A DNA stretch of 64,000 nt from Thauera aminoaromatica S2. GTDB lineage: Bacteria > Pseudomonadota > Gammaproteobacteria > Burkholderiales > Rhodocyclaceae. The notes below the pieces were generated by a model. It saw only the letters and a program-made list of their open reading frames with translations. It had not been told where the DNA came from and ran no database searches. Below, piece by piece: positions 17,792-25,126 of this stretch (position 1 is its first letter; each line of letters opens with the position of its first letter). Location: contig NZ_AMXD01000003.1 in the NCBI RefSeq assembly GCF_000310185.1, positions 1 to 64,000 of the forward strand. The letters are read 5' to 3'. The position numbers and the translations under genes were made by a program.

Positions 17792-18721
17792 ATGGCATTT
17801 TTCATTGAAACGATGTTGGGCGGGCTGATGACCGGCATGCTGTATTCGCTGGTGGCCCTGGGCTTCGTGCTCATCTTCAAGGCCTCGGGCGTGTTCAACT
17901 TCGCCCAGGGCGCGATGGTGCTGGTCGCCGCGCTGGCGATGGCGCGCTTCTCCGAGTGGAGCAACGCCGCACTGGGCGGCGACAGCCTCTTCCTCGCCAA
18001 CGTGATCGGCATCGTCGGCGCCGGCGCGGTGATGTTTGTGGTGGCCTGGGCGGTGGAGCGCTTCGTGCTGCGCAAGCTGGTGAACCAGGAGGGCGCCACG
18101 CTGCTGATGGTCACGCTGGGCATCGCCTACGTGCTCGAGGGCCTCGGCCAGACCTTCTTCGGCAGCGAGATCTACTCGATCGACGTCGGCATGCCCAAGG
18201 ATCCGGTGATCATGTTCGAAGGCCTCTTCGAGGGCGGCGTGCTGATCAACAAGGAAGACTTCATCGCAGCGGCGCTCGCTGCCGTGCTGGTCGCCGGGCT
18301 CACGGTGTTCTTCCAGAAGACCGCGATCGGCCGCGCGCTGCGCGCGGTGGCCGACGACCACCAGGCCGCGCAATCGGTGGGCATCCCGCTCAACAAGACC
18401 TGGGTGATCGTGTGGTGCGTGGCCGGCCTGGTGGCCCTGGTGGCCGGCATCATCTGGGGCTCGAAGATGGGCGTGCAGTTCTCGCTCGTCACCGTGGCGC
18501 TGCGCGCGCTGCCGGTGGTGATCCTCGGCGGCCTGACCTCGGTGCCGGGCGCGATCGTCGGCGGCCTCATCATCGGCGTCGGCGAGAAGCTCTCCGAGGT
18601 CTATCTCGGACCCTACGTCGGCGGCGGCATCGAGATCTGGTTCGCCTACGTGATGGCGTTGATCGTGCTGCTGTTCCGGCCGCAGGGCCTGTTCGGCGAA
18701 AAGATCATCAACCGCGTCTGA
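17792..18721 (+). CDS. livH: Liv-type ABC transporter permease (LivH-like)
   Basis: 309 residues, nearly all membrane-embedded, about eight hydrophobic helices. The start ETMLGGLMTGMLYSLVALGF, the segment FKASGVFNFAQGAMV and the cytoplasmic coupling loop AIGRALRAVADDHQAAQSVG are hallmarks of LivH permeases. It lies 12 bases after livG and 15 bases before livM. Forms the inner-membrane channel as a heterodimer with LivM. Confidence 0.93.
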   Translation: MAFFIETMLGGLMTGMLYSLVALGFVLIFKASGVFNFAQGAMVLVAALAMARFSEWSNAALGGDSLFLANVIGIVGAGAVMFVVAWAVERFVLRKLVNQEGATLLMVTLGIAYVLEGLGQTFFGSEIYSIDVGMPKDPVIMFEGLFEGGVLINKEDFIAAALAAVLVAGLTVFFQKTAIGRALRAVADDHQAAQSVGIPLNKTWVIVWCVAGLVALVAGIIWGSKMGVQFSLVTVALRALPVVILGGLTSVPGAIVGGLIIGVGEKLSEVYLGPYVGGGIEIWFAYVMALIVLLFRPQGLFGEKIINRV

Positions 18722-18736
18722 CCGGGAGACAACACA

Positions 18737-19813
18737 GTGTTCTATCGCGAAAACGGCCAGTTCAAGACGAGCTACGCGGCCGACCAACAGATCTTCACCA
18801 TCGCCCAGGACAAGTGGTTCGTCTGGGGGCTGATCGCCTTTGCCGCACTCGCCGTGCCGATGCTGGCCGACGAGTACATGTTCCGCGCCATCCTGATCCC
18901 CTTCCTGGTGCTGTCGCTCGCCGCGCTCGGGGTCAATCTGCTGGTGGGCTATTGTGGCCAGATCACCCTGGGGGCGGGGGCCTTCATGGCGATCGGGGCA
19001 TATGCGGCGTACAACTTCATGGTGCGCATCGACGGCATGCCGCTGGTGCTGGCGATGCTGCTGGGCGGCGTGTCGGCTGCAGCCTTCGGCATCCTGTTCG
19101 GCATTCCCAGCCTGCGCGTGCGCGGCCTCTACCTCGCGGTGGCGACGCTGGCGGCGCAGTTTCTGTGCGACTGGGCCTTCCTGCGCATCGGCTGGTTCAC
19201 CAACCATTCGTCGTCCGGCTCGGTGTCGGTCGCCAAGCTGGAGATGCTGGGCTGGGTGATCGACTCGCCGACCGAGAAGTATCTGTTCTGCCTCGCCTTC
19301 GTGATCGCGTTCGCGTTCATCGCCAAGAACCTCACCCGCGCCGCGATCGGCCGCCAGTGGATGGCGATCCGCGACATGGACGTGGCGGCCGAGGTGATCG
19401 GCATCCGCCCGATGTTCGCCAAGCTGTCGGCGTTCGCGGTGAGCTCCTTCTTCGTCGGCGTGGCCGGCGCGCTGTGGGGCTTCGTGCACCTGGGGTCGTG
19501 GGAGCCGGCGGCGTTCTCGGTCGATCGCTCCTTCCAGCTGCTGTTCATGGTGATCATCGGCGGCATGGGCTCGATCATGGGCAGCTTCTTCGGCGCCGCC
19601 TTCATCGTGATCCTGCCCATCTTCCTCAACCAGTTCCTGCCCCTGCTCGGAAGCCTGGTCGGTGTCACCGTGTCGACCGCCGGCATCTCGCATGCCGAAC
19701 TCATCATCTTCGGTTCGCTGATCATCTTCTTCCTGATCGTCGAGCCGCATGGCCTCGCCCGACTGTGGTCGATCGCGAAGCAGAAGCTGCGCCTGTGGCC
19801 GTTCCCGCACTGA
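18737..19813 (+). CDS. livM: Liv-type ABC transporter permease (LivM-like), GTG start
   Basis: 358 residues. After a 30-residue polar N-terminus come about nine membrane helices. LLVGYCGQITLGAGAFMAIG and the coupling loop RAAIGRQWMAIRDMDVAAEVIG are diagnostic for LivM. GTG at 18737 follows CGGGAG at six bases; no better ATG lies near. The extended N-terminus (FYRENGQFKTSYAADQQIF) is also seen in LivM copies of aromatic- or organic-acid uptake clusters, as far as I recall, rather than in the E. coli amino acid permease. Confidence 0.92.
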   Translation: MFYRENGQFKTSYAADQQIFTIAQDKWFVWGLIAFAALAVPMLADEYMFRAILIPFLVLSLAALGVNLLVGYCGQITLGAGAFMAIGAYAAYNFMVRIDGMPLVLAMLLGGVSAAAFGILFGIPSLRVRGLYLAVATLAAQFLCDWAFLRIGWFTNHSSSGSVSVAKLEMLGWVIDSPTEKYLFCLAFVIAFAFIAKNLTRAAIGRQWMAIRDMDVAAEVIGIRPMFAKLSAFAVSSFFVGVAGALWGFVHLGSWEPAAFSVDRSFQLLFMVIIGGMGSIMGSFFGAAFIVILPIFLNQFLPLLGSLVGVTVSTAGISHAELIIFGSLIIFFLIVEPHGLARLWSIAKQKLRLWPFPH

Positions 19814-19864
19814 TGCAGCGCCATTTCCCGCAGTGCCCAAGAAGCCTATAAAAGGAGGAGACTC

Positions 19865-21196
19865 ATGAAATTCCGCAACCTGGCCCTCGCGGCCGCCATC
19901 GCCTCGGTGGGCCTGTCGTCCGCCGTGTTCTCCACCGCCGCGCAAGCTCAGGCGCAGGATCAGTTCTTCCCGGTGCTGGTGTATCGGACCGGCGCCTATG
20001 CCGCCAACGGCAACCCATGGGCGAACGGCTATGTCGATTACCTCAAGCCGATCAATGCCCAGGGCGGCATCAACGGCGTCAAGCTGACCTACGAGGAGTG
20101 CGAGTTCGGCTACGCCACCGACCGCGGGGTGGAGTGCTACGAGCGCTTGAAGGGCAAGAACGCCACCCTGTTCCAGAGCCTGTCGACCGGCGTGACCTTT
20201 GCGCTCACCGACAAGGCCACCGTGGACAAGATCCCGCTGATCACCGCCGGCTACGGCCGCAGCGAGTCGCAGGACGGCTCGGTGTTCACCTGGAACTTCC
20301 CGCTGCTCGGCTCGTACTGGGTGGGCGCCGACGTCGCGATCCAGCATATCGGCAAGCAGGAGGGCGGGCTGGACAAGCTCAAGGGCAAGAAGATCGCGCT
20401 GGTCTATCACGACAGCCCCTTCGGCAAGGAGCCGATCCCGCTGCTGCAGGAGCGCGCGAAGATGCATGGCTTCGAGCTGCAGCTGCTGCCGGTAGCCCAC
20501 CCCGGCGTGGAGCAGAAGGCGACCTGGCTGCAGATCCGCCGCGATCGTCCCGACCATGTGCTGCTGTGGGGCTGGGGCGTGATGAACTCGACCGCGATCA
20601 AGGAGGCCCAGGCTACGGGCTACCCGCGCGAGAAGATGCTCGGCATCTGGTGGGCGGGCGCCGAGCCGGACGTCAAGGACGTCGGCGCGGGTGCCAAGGG
20701 CTACAGCGCCCTGACGCTTCAGCACGGCGCGGAGCCCAACAGCAAGGTCGTCAAGGACATGCTGGCGATGGTGCATGACAAGGGCCAGGGCACCGGCCCG
20801 AAGGAGGAGGTGGGCTCGGTGCTGTACATGCGCGGCCTGATCTCGGCGATGCTGGGTGTCGAAGGGGTGCGGCAGGCGCAGGAGCGCTACGGCAAGGGCA
20901 AGGTCATGACCGGCGAGCAGGTGCGCTGGGGCCTGGAGAACCTCAACCTCGACCAGGGCAAGCTCGATGCGATGGGTTTTGCCGGCGTGATGCGCCCGGT
21001 GCAGACGTCGTGCACCGACCACATGGGCTCGTCGTGGGTGCGCGTGCATACGTGGGATGGCAGCAAGTGGGCGTTCAGCTCCGACTGGTATCAGGCCGAC
21101 GACAAGGTGCTGCGGCCGATGGTGCTCGAGGCGGCCTCGAAGTACGCCGCCGAGAAGAATCTGCAGCGCCGTACCGCGGAGCAGTGCGCGCAGTAA
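19865..21196 (+). CDS. livK: Liv-type periplasmic substrate-binding protein
   Basis: 443 residues, longer than E. coli LivK (about 370). Signal peptide of about 30 residues (LALAAAIASVGLSSAVFSTA, cut near AQAQA). The mature part is a Peripla_BP_6 fold (FPVLVYRTGAYAANGNPWAN, IALVYHDSPFGKEPIPLLQE, PDHVLLWGWGVMNSTAIKEA). It has a strong ribosome site (aaaaggaggag) and is followed by an intrinsic terminator, so it is likely the most abundant product of the module, as usual for binding proteins. Ligand unknown; the gene neighbourhood points to an organic acid rather than an amino acid. Confidence 0.9.
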   Translation: MKFRNLALAAAIASVGLSSAVFSTAAQAQAQDQFFPVLVYRTGAYAANGNPWANGYVDYLKPINAQGGINGVKLTYEECEFGYATDRGVECYERLKGKNATLFQSLSTGVTFALTDKATVDKIPLITAGYGRSESQDGSVFTWNFPLLGSYWVGADVAIQHIGKQEGGLDKLKGKKIALVYHDSPFGKEPIPLLQERAKMHGFELQLLPVAHPGVEQKATWLQIRRDRPDHVLLWGWGVMNSTAIKEAQATGYPREKMLGIWWAGAEPDVKDVGAGAKGYSALTLQHGAEPNSKVVKDMLAMVHDKGQGTGPKEEVGSVLYMRGLISAMLGVEGVRQAQERYGKGKVMTGEQVRWGLENLNLDQGKLDAMGFAGVMRPVQTSCTDHMGSSWVRVHTWDGSKWAFSSDWYQADDKVLRPMVLEAASKYAAEKNLQRRTAEQCAQ

Positions 21197-21217
21197 ATTG
21201 AAACTGAGTTGAAACGT

Positions 21218-21248
21218 GCCTCCGCGCCGCGCGGTGCGGAGGCCTTTT
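21218..21248 (+). terminator. Intrinsic terminator between the binding-protein gene and livF
   Basis: gcctccgc (21218-21225) pairs with gcggaggc (21236-21243); the stem continues inwards to about 11 pairs over a gcgc loop and is followed by cttttcc. It probably terminates part of the transcripts, setting livK expression above livF and the two genes after it. Confidence 0.8.
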
Positions 21249-21261
21249 CCTGGAATCGAAC

Positions 21262-22077
21262 ATGAACGCTCCCAATCCGGCCTTCCTCAGCGTCAACAAC
21301 ATCGAGGTCATCTACAACCACGTCATCCTGGTGCTGAAGGGTGTGTCGCTGTCGGTGCAGGAGGGCAGCATCGTCGCCCTGCTCGGTGGCAACGGCGCCG
21401 GCAAGACCACCACGCTGCGCGCGGTGAGCAGCCTGCTCAAGGGCGAGCGTGGCGAGGTGACCAAGGGCTCGGTGGATTACAACGGCGAACGCGTGGACGC
21501 GCTGACGCCGGCGGACCTCGTCAAGCGCGGTGTCGTCCAGGTCATGGAGGGGCGGCATTGCTTCGGCCACCTCACCATCGAAGAAAACCTGCGCACCGGC
21601 GCCTACACCCGCAGCGACGGCAAGGCCGCGGTCGAAGAGACGCTGGAGAAGGTCTACAACTATTTCCCGCGCCTGAAGACGCGACGGAACAGCCAGGCCG
21701 CCTACACCTCGGGTGGCGAACAGCAGATGTGCGCGATCGGTCGTGCGCTGATGGCCAAGCCCAAGCTGGTGCTGCTCGACGAGCCCTCGATGGGCCTTGC
21801 ACCGCTGATCGTGGAAGAGGTGTTCGAGATCGTCAAGGATCTCAACACCAAGGAAAGGGTGAGCTTCCTGCTCGCCGAACAGAACACCATGGTCGCGCTG
21901 CGCTATGCCGACTTCGGCTACATCATGGAAAACGGCCGCATCGTGATGGAAGGTGCCGCCAAGGATCTGGCCAGCAACGAGGACGTCAAGGAGTTCTACC
22001 TCGGTCTGGCGGGCGAGGGCCGCAAGAGCTTCCGCGACATCAAGCACTATCGCCGCCGCAAGCGCTGGCTGAGCTGA
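21262..22077 (+). CDS. livF: Liv-type ABC transporter ATP-binding protein (LivF-like)
   Basis: 271 residues. Walker A GGNGAGKTT (about 42-50), signature TSGGEQQMCAIGRALM, Walker B LVLLDEPSMGL and switch region LLAEQNTMVALRYAD. VVQVMEGRHCFGHLTIEENL after the Q-loop is the LivF pattern. The C-terminus is about 30 residues longer than usual (GLAGEGRKSFRDIKHYRRRK), basic, and shared with LivF copies of ligase-linked clusters. It is 53 bases before the PaaK-like gene. Confidence 0.93.
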   Translation: MNAPNPAFLSVNNIEVIYNHVILVLKGVSLSVQEGSIVALLGGNGAGKTTTLRAVSSLLKGERGEVTKGSVDYNGERVDALTPADLVKRGVVQVMEGRHCFGHLTIEENLRTGAYTRSDGKAAVEETLEKVYNYFPRLKTRRNSQAAYTSGGEQQMCAIGRALMAKPKLVLLDEPSMGLAPLIVEEVFEIVKDLNTKERVSFLLAEQNTMVALRYADFGYIMENGRIVMEGAAKDLASNEDVKEFYLGLAGEGRKSFRDIKHYRRRKRWLS

Positions 22078-22130
22078 GCGCCACCGCCGCCGCGACATCA
22101 CCCGACAATGCATCGAGCAGGGGAGCCGAG

Positions 22131-23366
22131 ATGAACTTCCACGACACGCGCGAGACCCGCGATCCCGAGGCGCGCGAGCGCGAGCTGCTGAGCCGCCTGC
22201 CGGCGCAGATCGCCCATGCGCGCGCCGCCGCGCCCGCCTTCGGCCGCCTGCTGGCCGACGTCGACCCGGATTCGGTCACCAGTCGCGAGGCGCTCGCCAC
22301 GCTGCCGGTCACACGCAAGTCGGAACTGCTCGAGCTGCAGAAGGCGGCGCGCCCCTTCGGCGGCTTTTCGGCGGTGGGCTGGGGGGCGGCGTGCAGGCGG
22401 GTGTTCGCCTCGCCCGGCCCGCTCTACGAACCCGAAGGCGCACGGCCCGACTACTACCGCCTGGCGCGCGCGCTGTTCGCCGCGGGCTTCCGTGCCGGCG
22501 ACCTGGTGCACAACACCTTCTCGTACCACTTCACGCCCGCCGGCTCGATGATGGAGACGGCCGCGCACGCGCTCGGCTGCACCGTCTTTCCCGCCGGCGT
22601 CGGCCAGACCGAGCAGCAGCTCGCGGCGATCGCCGACCTGCAGCCTAACGCCTACGTGGGCACGCCGTCCTTCCTGCGCATCCTGCTCGACAAGGCGGAC
22701 GAGCTCGGCGTGCGGGTGTCGTTCACCAAGGCCTTCGTCTCCGGCGAGGCCTTTCCGCCCAGCATGCGCGACGCCCTTGCCGCGCGCGGCATCATGGCCT
22801 TCCAGGCGTATGCCACTGCAGACATCGGCCTGATCGCCTATGAGACGCCGGCGCGCGAGGGCATGGTGGTGGACGAGGATGTGCTGCTCGAGATCGTCCG
22901 CCCCGGCACCGGGGACCCGGTAGCGCCGGGCGAGGTGGGCGAGGTGGTGGTGACCACCCTCAACCCCGATTACCCGCTGATCCGCTTCGGCACCGGCGAC
23001 CTCTCCGCGGTGCTGCCCGGGGACTCGCCCTGCGGGCGCACCAACGTGCGCATCAAGGGCTGGATGGGGCGCGCCGACCAGACCACCAAGGTCAAGGGCA
23101 TGTTCGTGCATCCGGGGCAGATCGCGCAGGTTGTGCGACGGCACCCCGAGATCACGCGCGCGCGCTTGGTGGTAGATAATCCCGACCTCGCCGACCGCAT
23201 GACGCTGATGTGCGAGGCGGCCGGTGGCGGCAGCGAGGCCCTCGCCGCTGCCGTTGCCGCCAGCATCCGCGAGCTCACCAAGCTGCGCGGCGAGGTCGCC
23301 TTCCTGCCCGCGGGCGCGCTCGCCAACGACGGCAAGGTCATCGACGACGTGCGCACCTACGAATAG
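22131..23366 (+). CDS. PaaK-like (phenylacetate-CoA ligase family) protein with altered ATP loop
   Basis: 411 residues with the overall PaaK layout: N-terminal helices, AMP-binding core (VGTPSFLRILLDKADELG, KAFVSGEAFP, IRFGTGDLS, RTNVRIKGWMGRADQTTKVKGMFVHP) and a C-terminal swivel domain. The usual glycine-rich loop SSGTTGKPT is replaced by FASPGPLYEPEG (residues 92-103), which lacks the Ser/Thr-rich P-loop. The hinge and Asp (TGD) are kept. It may act on an unusual substrate, use another loop, or be a non-catalytic relative. Start chosen at 22131, eight bases after GGGAG. Confidence 0.8.
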   Translation: MNFHDTRETRDPEARERELLSRLPAQIAHARAAAPAFGRLLADVDPDSVTSREALATLPVTRKSELLELQKAARPFGGFSAVGWGAACRRVFASPGPLYEPEGARPDYYRLARALFAAGFRAGDLVHNTFSYHFTPAGSMMETAAHALGCTVFPAGVGQTEQQLAAIADLQPNAYVGTPSFLRILLDKADELGVRVSFTKAFVSGEAFPPSMRDALAARGIMAFQAYATADIGLIAYETPAREGMVVDEDVLLEIVRPGTGDPVAPGEVGEVVVTTLNPDYPLIRFGTGDLSAVLPGDSPCGRTNVRIKGWMGRADQTTKVKGMFVHPGQIAQVVRRHPEITRARLVVDNPDLADRMTLMCEAAGGGSEALAAAVAASIRELTKLRGEVAFLPAGALANDGKVIDDVRTYE

Positions 23367-23436
23367 CCCCGAGGAGGCCCTGTCCCTGCGTGTCCCGGTG
23401 CCTCCCGCTGGCATACTGCCGTCTTCCCGCAACACG

Positions 23437-24639
23437 ATGGACGCGCACATGAATCCTGCCTCGAACGCTCCCGCACGCGCGCCGCTCGCCGGCGTGCGCA
23501 TTCTCGACCTCACCCGGCTGCTGCCCGGTCCGCTCGCCACCCAGCACCTGGCCGACTACGGCGCCGAGGTGATCAAGGTGGAAGACACCGGTGCCGGCGA
23601 CTACGCGCGCACGATGGGCGCGATGGGGGGCGACACCAGCTGGTTCTACCAACTGGTGAACCGCAACAAGCGCAGCCTGCGGCTCGACCTCAAGCAGGAG
23701 GCGGGGCGTGCGCTGTTCCTGCGCCTGGTGGAAAGCGCCGATGTGGTGGTCGAGGGCTTCCGCCCGGGGGTGATGGAGCGCCTCGGCCTCGGCTACGCCG
23801 TGCTCGCCGAGCGCAATCCGCGCGTAGTGCTTTGCAGCATCAGCGGCTACGGACAGACCGGGCCGTACGCACTGCGCGCCGGCCACGACATCAATTATCT
23901 CGGCTACGCCGGCGTGCTCGACCAGATCGGCTGCGCCGGCGGCGCGCCGGCGCTGTCGAACCTGCAGATCGGCGACCTGCTCGGCGGCACCATGGGCGCG
24001 GTGATGGGCATCTTGGTGGCGCTGTTCGACGCGCGCCGCAGCGGCCGCGGCCGCGAGGTCGACGTGTCGATGACCGACGCCGCGTTCGCGCACATGATCT
24101 TCCCGCTCGCCGAGGTGCTTGCCCACGGTGGCGTGCGGCCGCGCGGCGAGGACCTGCTCACCGGCGGGGTGCCCTGCTACGGCGTGTATGAGACCGCGGA
24201 CGGCCGCTACATGGCGGTGGGTGCGCTGGAGGAGAAGTTCTGGGGGCTGCTGTGCACTACGCTCGGGCGTGCGGACCTGATCCCGGGGCATCTCGCCACC
24301 GGGGCGGACGGAGCACGCGTGCGGGGCGAGCTTGCGACGATCTTCCGCGGACGCAGCCAGCGCGAGTGGGTGGAGGTGTTCGACCCGGTCGATTGCTGCG
24401 TGACGCCCGTGTTGCGCCTGGAGGAGAGCCTGCGCGACCCGCAGCTGCGCGCACGCGGCATGGTGGTGGAGACGAACGGCCTGTGCCACGCCGGCGCGGC
24501 GGTGCGTCTGGGCGGGATGCCGCCGATACCCGACGCGCCGGCACCGGCGTGTGCGGGGGCGGATACGGATGCGATCCTGGAGGCGCTCGGCGTGGATGCC
24601 GAGGAGCTTGCCCGGCTGCGGGGCGCGGGCGTGGTGTAG
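23437..24639 (+). CDS. CaiB/BaiF family protein, alpha-methylacyl-CoA racemase-like
   Basis: 400 residues. Family III CoA-transferase fold (VRILDLTRLLPGPLATQHLADYGAEVIKVED). All three residues known from the Mycobacterium racemase MCR are present with exact spacing: H150 in GHDINYLGYAG (MCR H126), D180 in QIGDLLGG (D156) and E265 in VGALEEKFW (E241), that is 30 and 115 residues apart in both. This favours 2-methylacyl-CoA epimerisation over CoA transfer, as transferases use a single Asp. ATG at 23449 is an alternative start. The enzyme would be needed to degrade 2-methyl-branched acids by beta-oxidation, which only accepts the 2S form. Confidence 0.88.
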   Translation: MDAHMNPASNAPARAPLAGVRILDLTRLLPGPLATQHLADYGAEVIKVEDTGAGDYARTMGAMGGDTSWFYQLVNRNKRSLRLDLKQEAGRALFLRLVESADVVVEGFRPGVMERLGLGYAVLAERNPRVVLCSISGYGQTGPYALRAGHDINYLGYAGVLDQIGCAGGAPALSNLQIGDLLGGTMGAVMGILVALFDARRSGRGREVDVSMTDAAFAHMIFPLAEVLAHGGVRPRGEDLLTGGVPCYGVYETADGRYMAVGALEEKFWGLLCTTLGRADLIPGHLATGADGARVRGELATIFRGRSQREWVEVFDPVDCCVTPVLRLEESLRDPQLRARGMVVETNGLCHAGAAVRLGGMPPIPDAPAPACAGADTDAILEALGVDAEELARLRGAGVV

Positions 24640-24654
24640 CCCGCGGCGGGTCGA

Positions 24655-25086
24655 TTACTTGTCGGTGGCCGGCTTGCGGCGGGTGCCACGCGCGCCTTCC
24701 TTCGCTTCGGCCGGGGTCGCGGGAGCGGGCGTGGCGGCCGCCTGCGCGCCCATCAGGTTCCACGGCCACATCGCCGCCGCGGCGGCGAAGGGATTGGCTC
24801 CAGGCTCGGTCGTGCCGCCGCCTTCGCCTGCCTGCTGGGCCTGTTGGCTCATCGCCTTGACCGCGGCGAGCGCGGCGCGCTGCATCTCGAGTCCCTGGAT
24901 GCTCATCTGCAGCATGTTCAGGTTCATCTTGAGCCAGCCCTCGACCGCGCGCATGTCGGTGATGCGCTTGTCCAGCTCATCGACATCGAGCGTGGGCGTG
25001 ACCATGCCGGGCAGGGAGAAACCCATCTGGTTCCACATGCCGCGCACGAACTCGAGCGGATCCTGGGCGTTCTGGTCATTGGACAT
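24655..25086 (-). CDS. phaM: PhaM-family polyhydroxyalkanoate granule regulatory protein
   Basis: 143 residues. DPLEFVRGMWNQMGFSLPGM, TPTLDVDELDKRITDMRAVE and WLKMNLNMLQMSIQGLEMQ are the PhaM signature known from Ralstonia, where PhaM activates PHB synthase and tethers granules to the nucleoid. The C-terminal 45 residues are Ala/Pro/Lys-Arg-rich (GARGTRRKPATDK), the expected DNA-binding tail, though shorter than in Ralstonia. The start at 25086 has GGAG eight bases upstream. It lies 40 bases downstream of the histidine kinase on the same strand and may be cotranscribed. It indicates PHB/PHA storage by the host. Confidence 0.9.
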   Translation of the reverse strand: MSNDQNAQDPLEFVRGMWNQMGFSLPGMVTPTLDVDELDKRITDMRAVEGWLKMNLNMLQMSIQGLEMQRAALAAVKAMSQQAQQAGEGGGTTEPGANPFAAAAAMWPWNLMGAQAAATPAPATPAEAKEGARGTRRKPATDK

Positions 25087-25126
25087 CGGGCTGCTCCGTT
25101 CGGGGGGTTGAGGTGACGGAACAATA

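Noticed and set aside
16841-21049. A 1402-residue minus-strand open frame across the Liv genes
   Set aside because: Repeats of H, D, A and E without a fold; it is the shadow of four strongly supported transporter genes.
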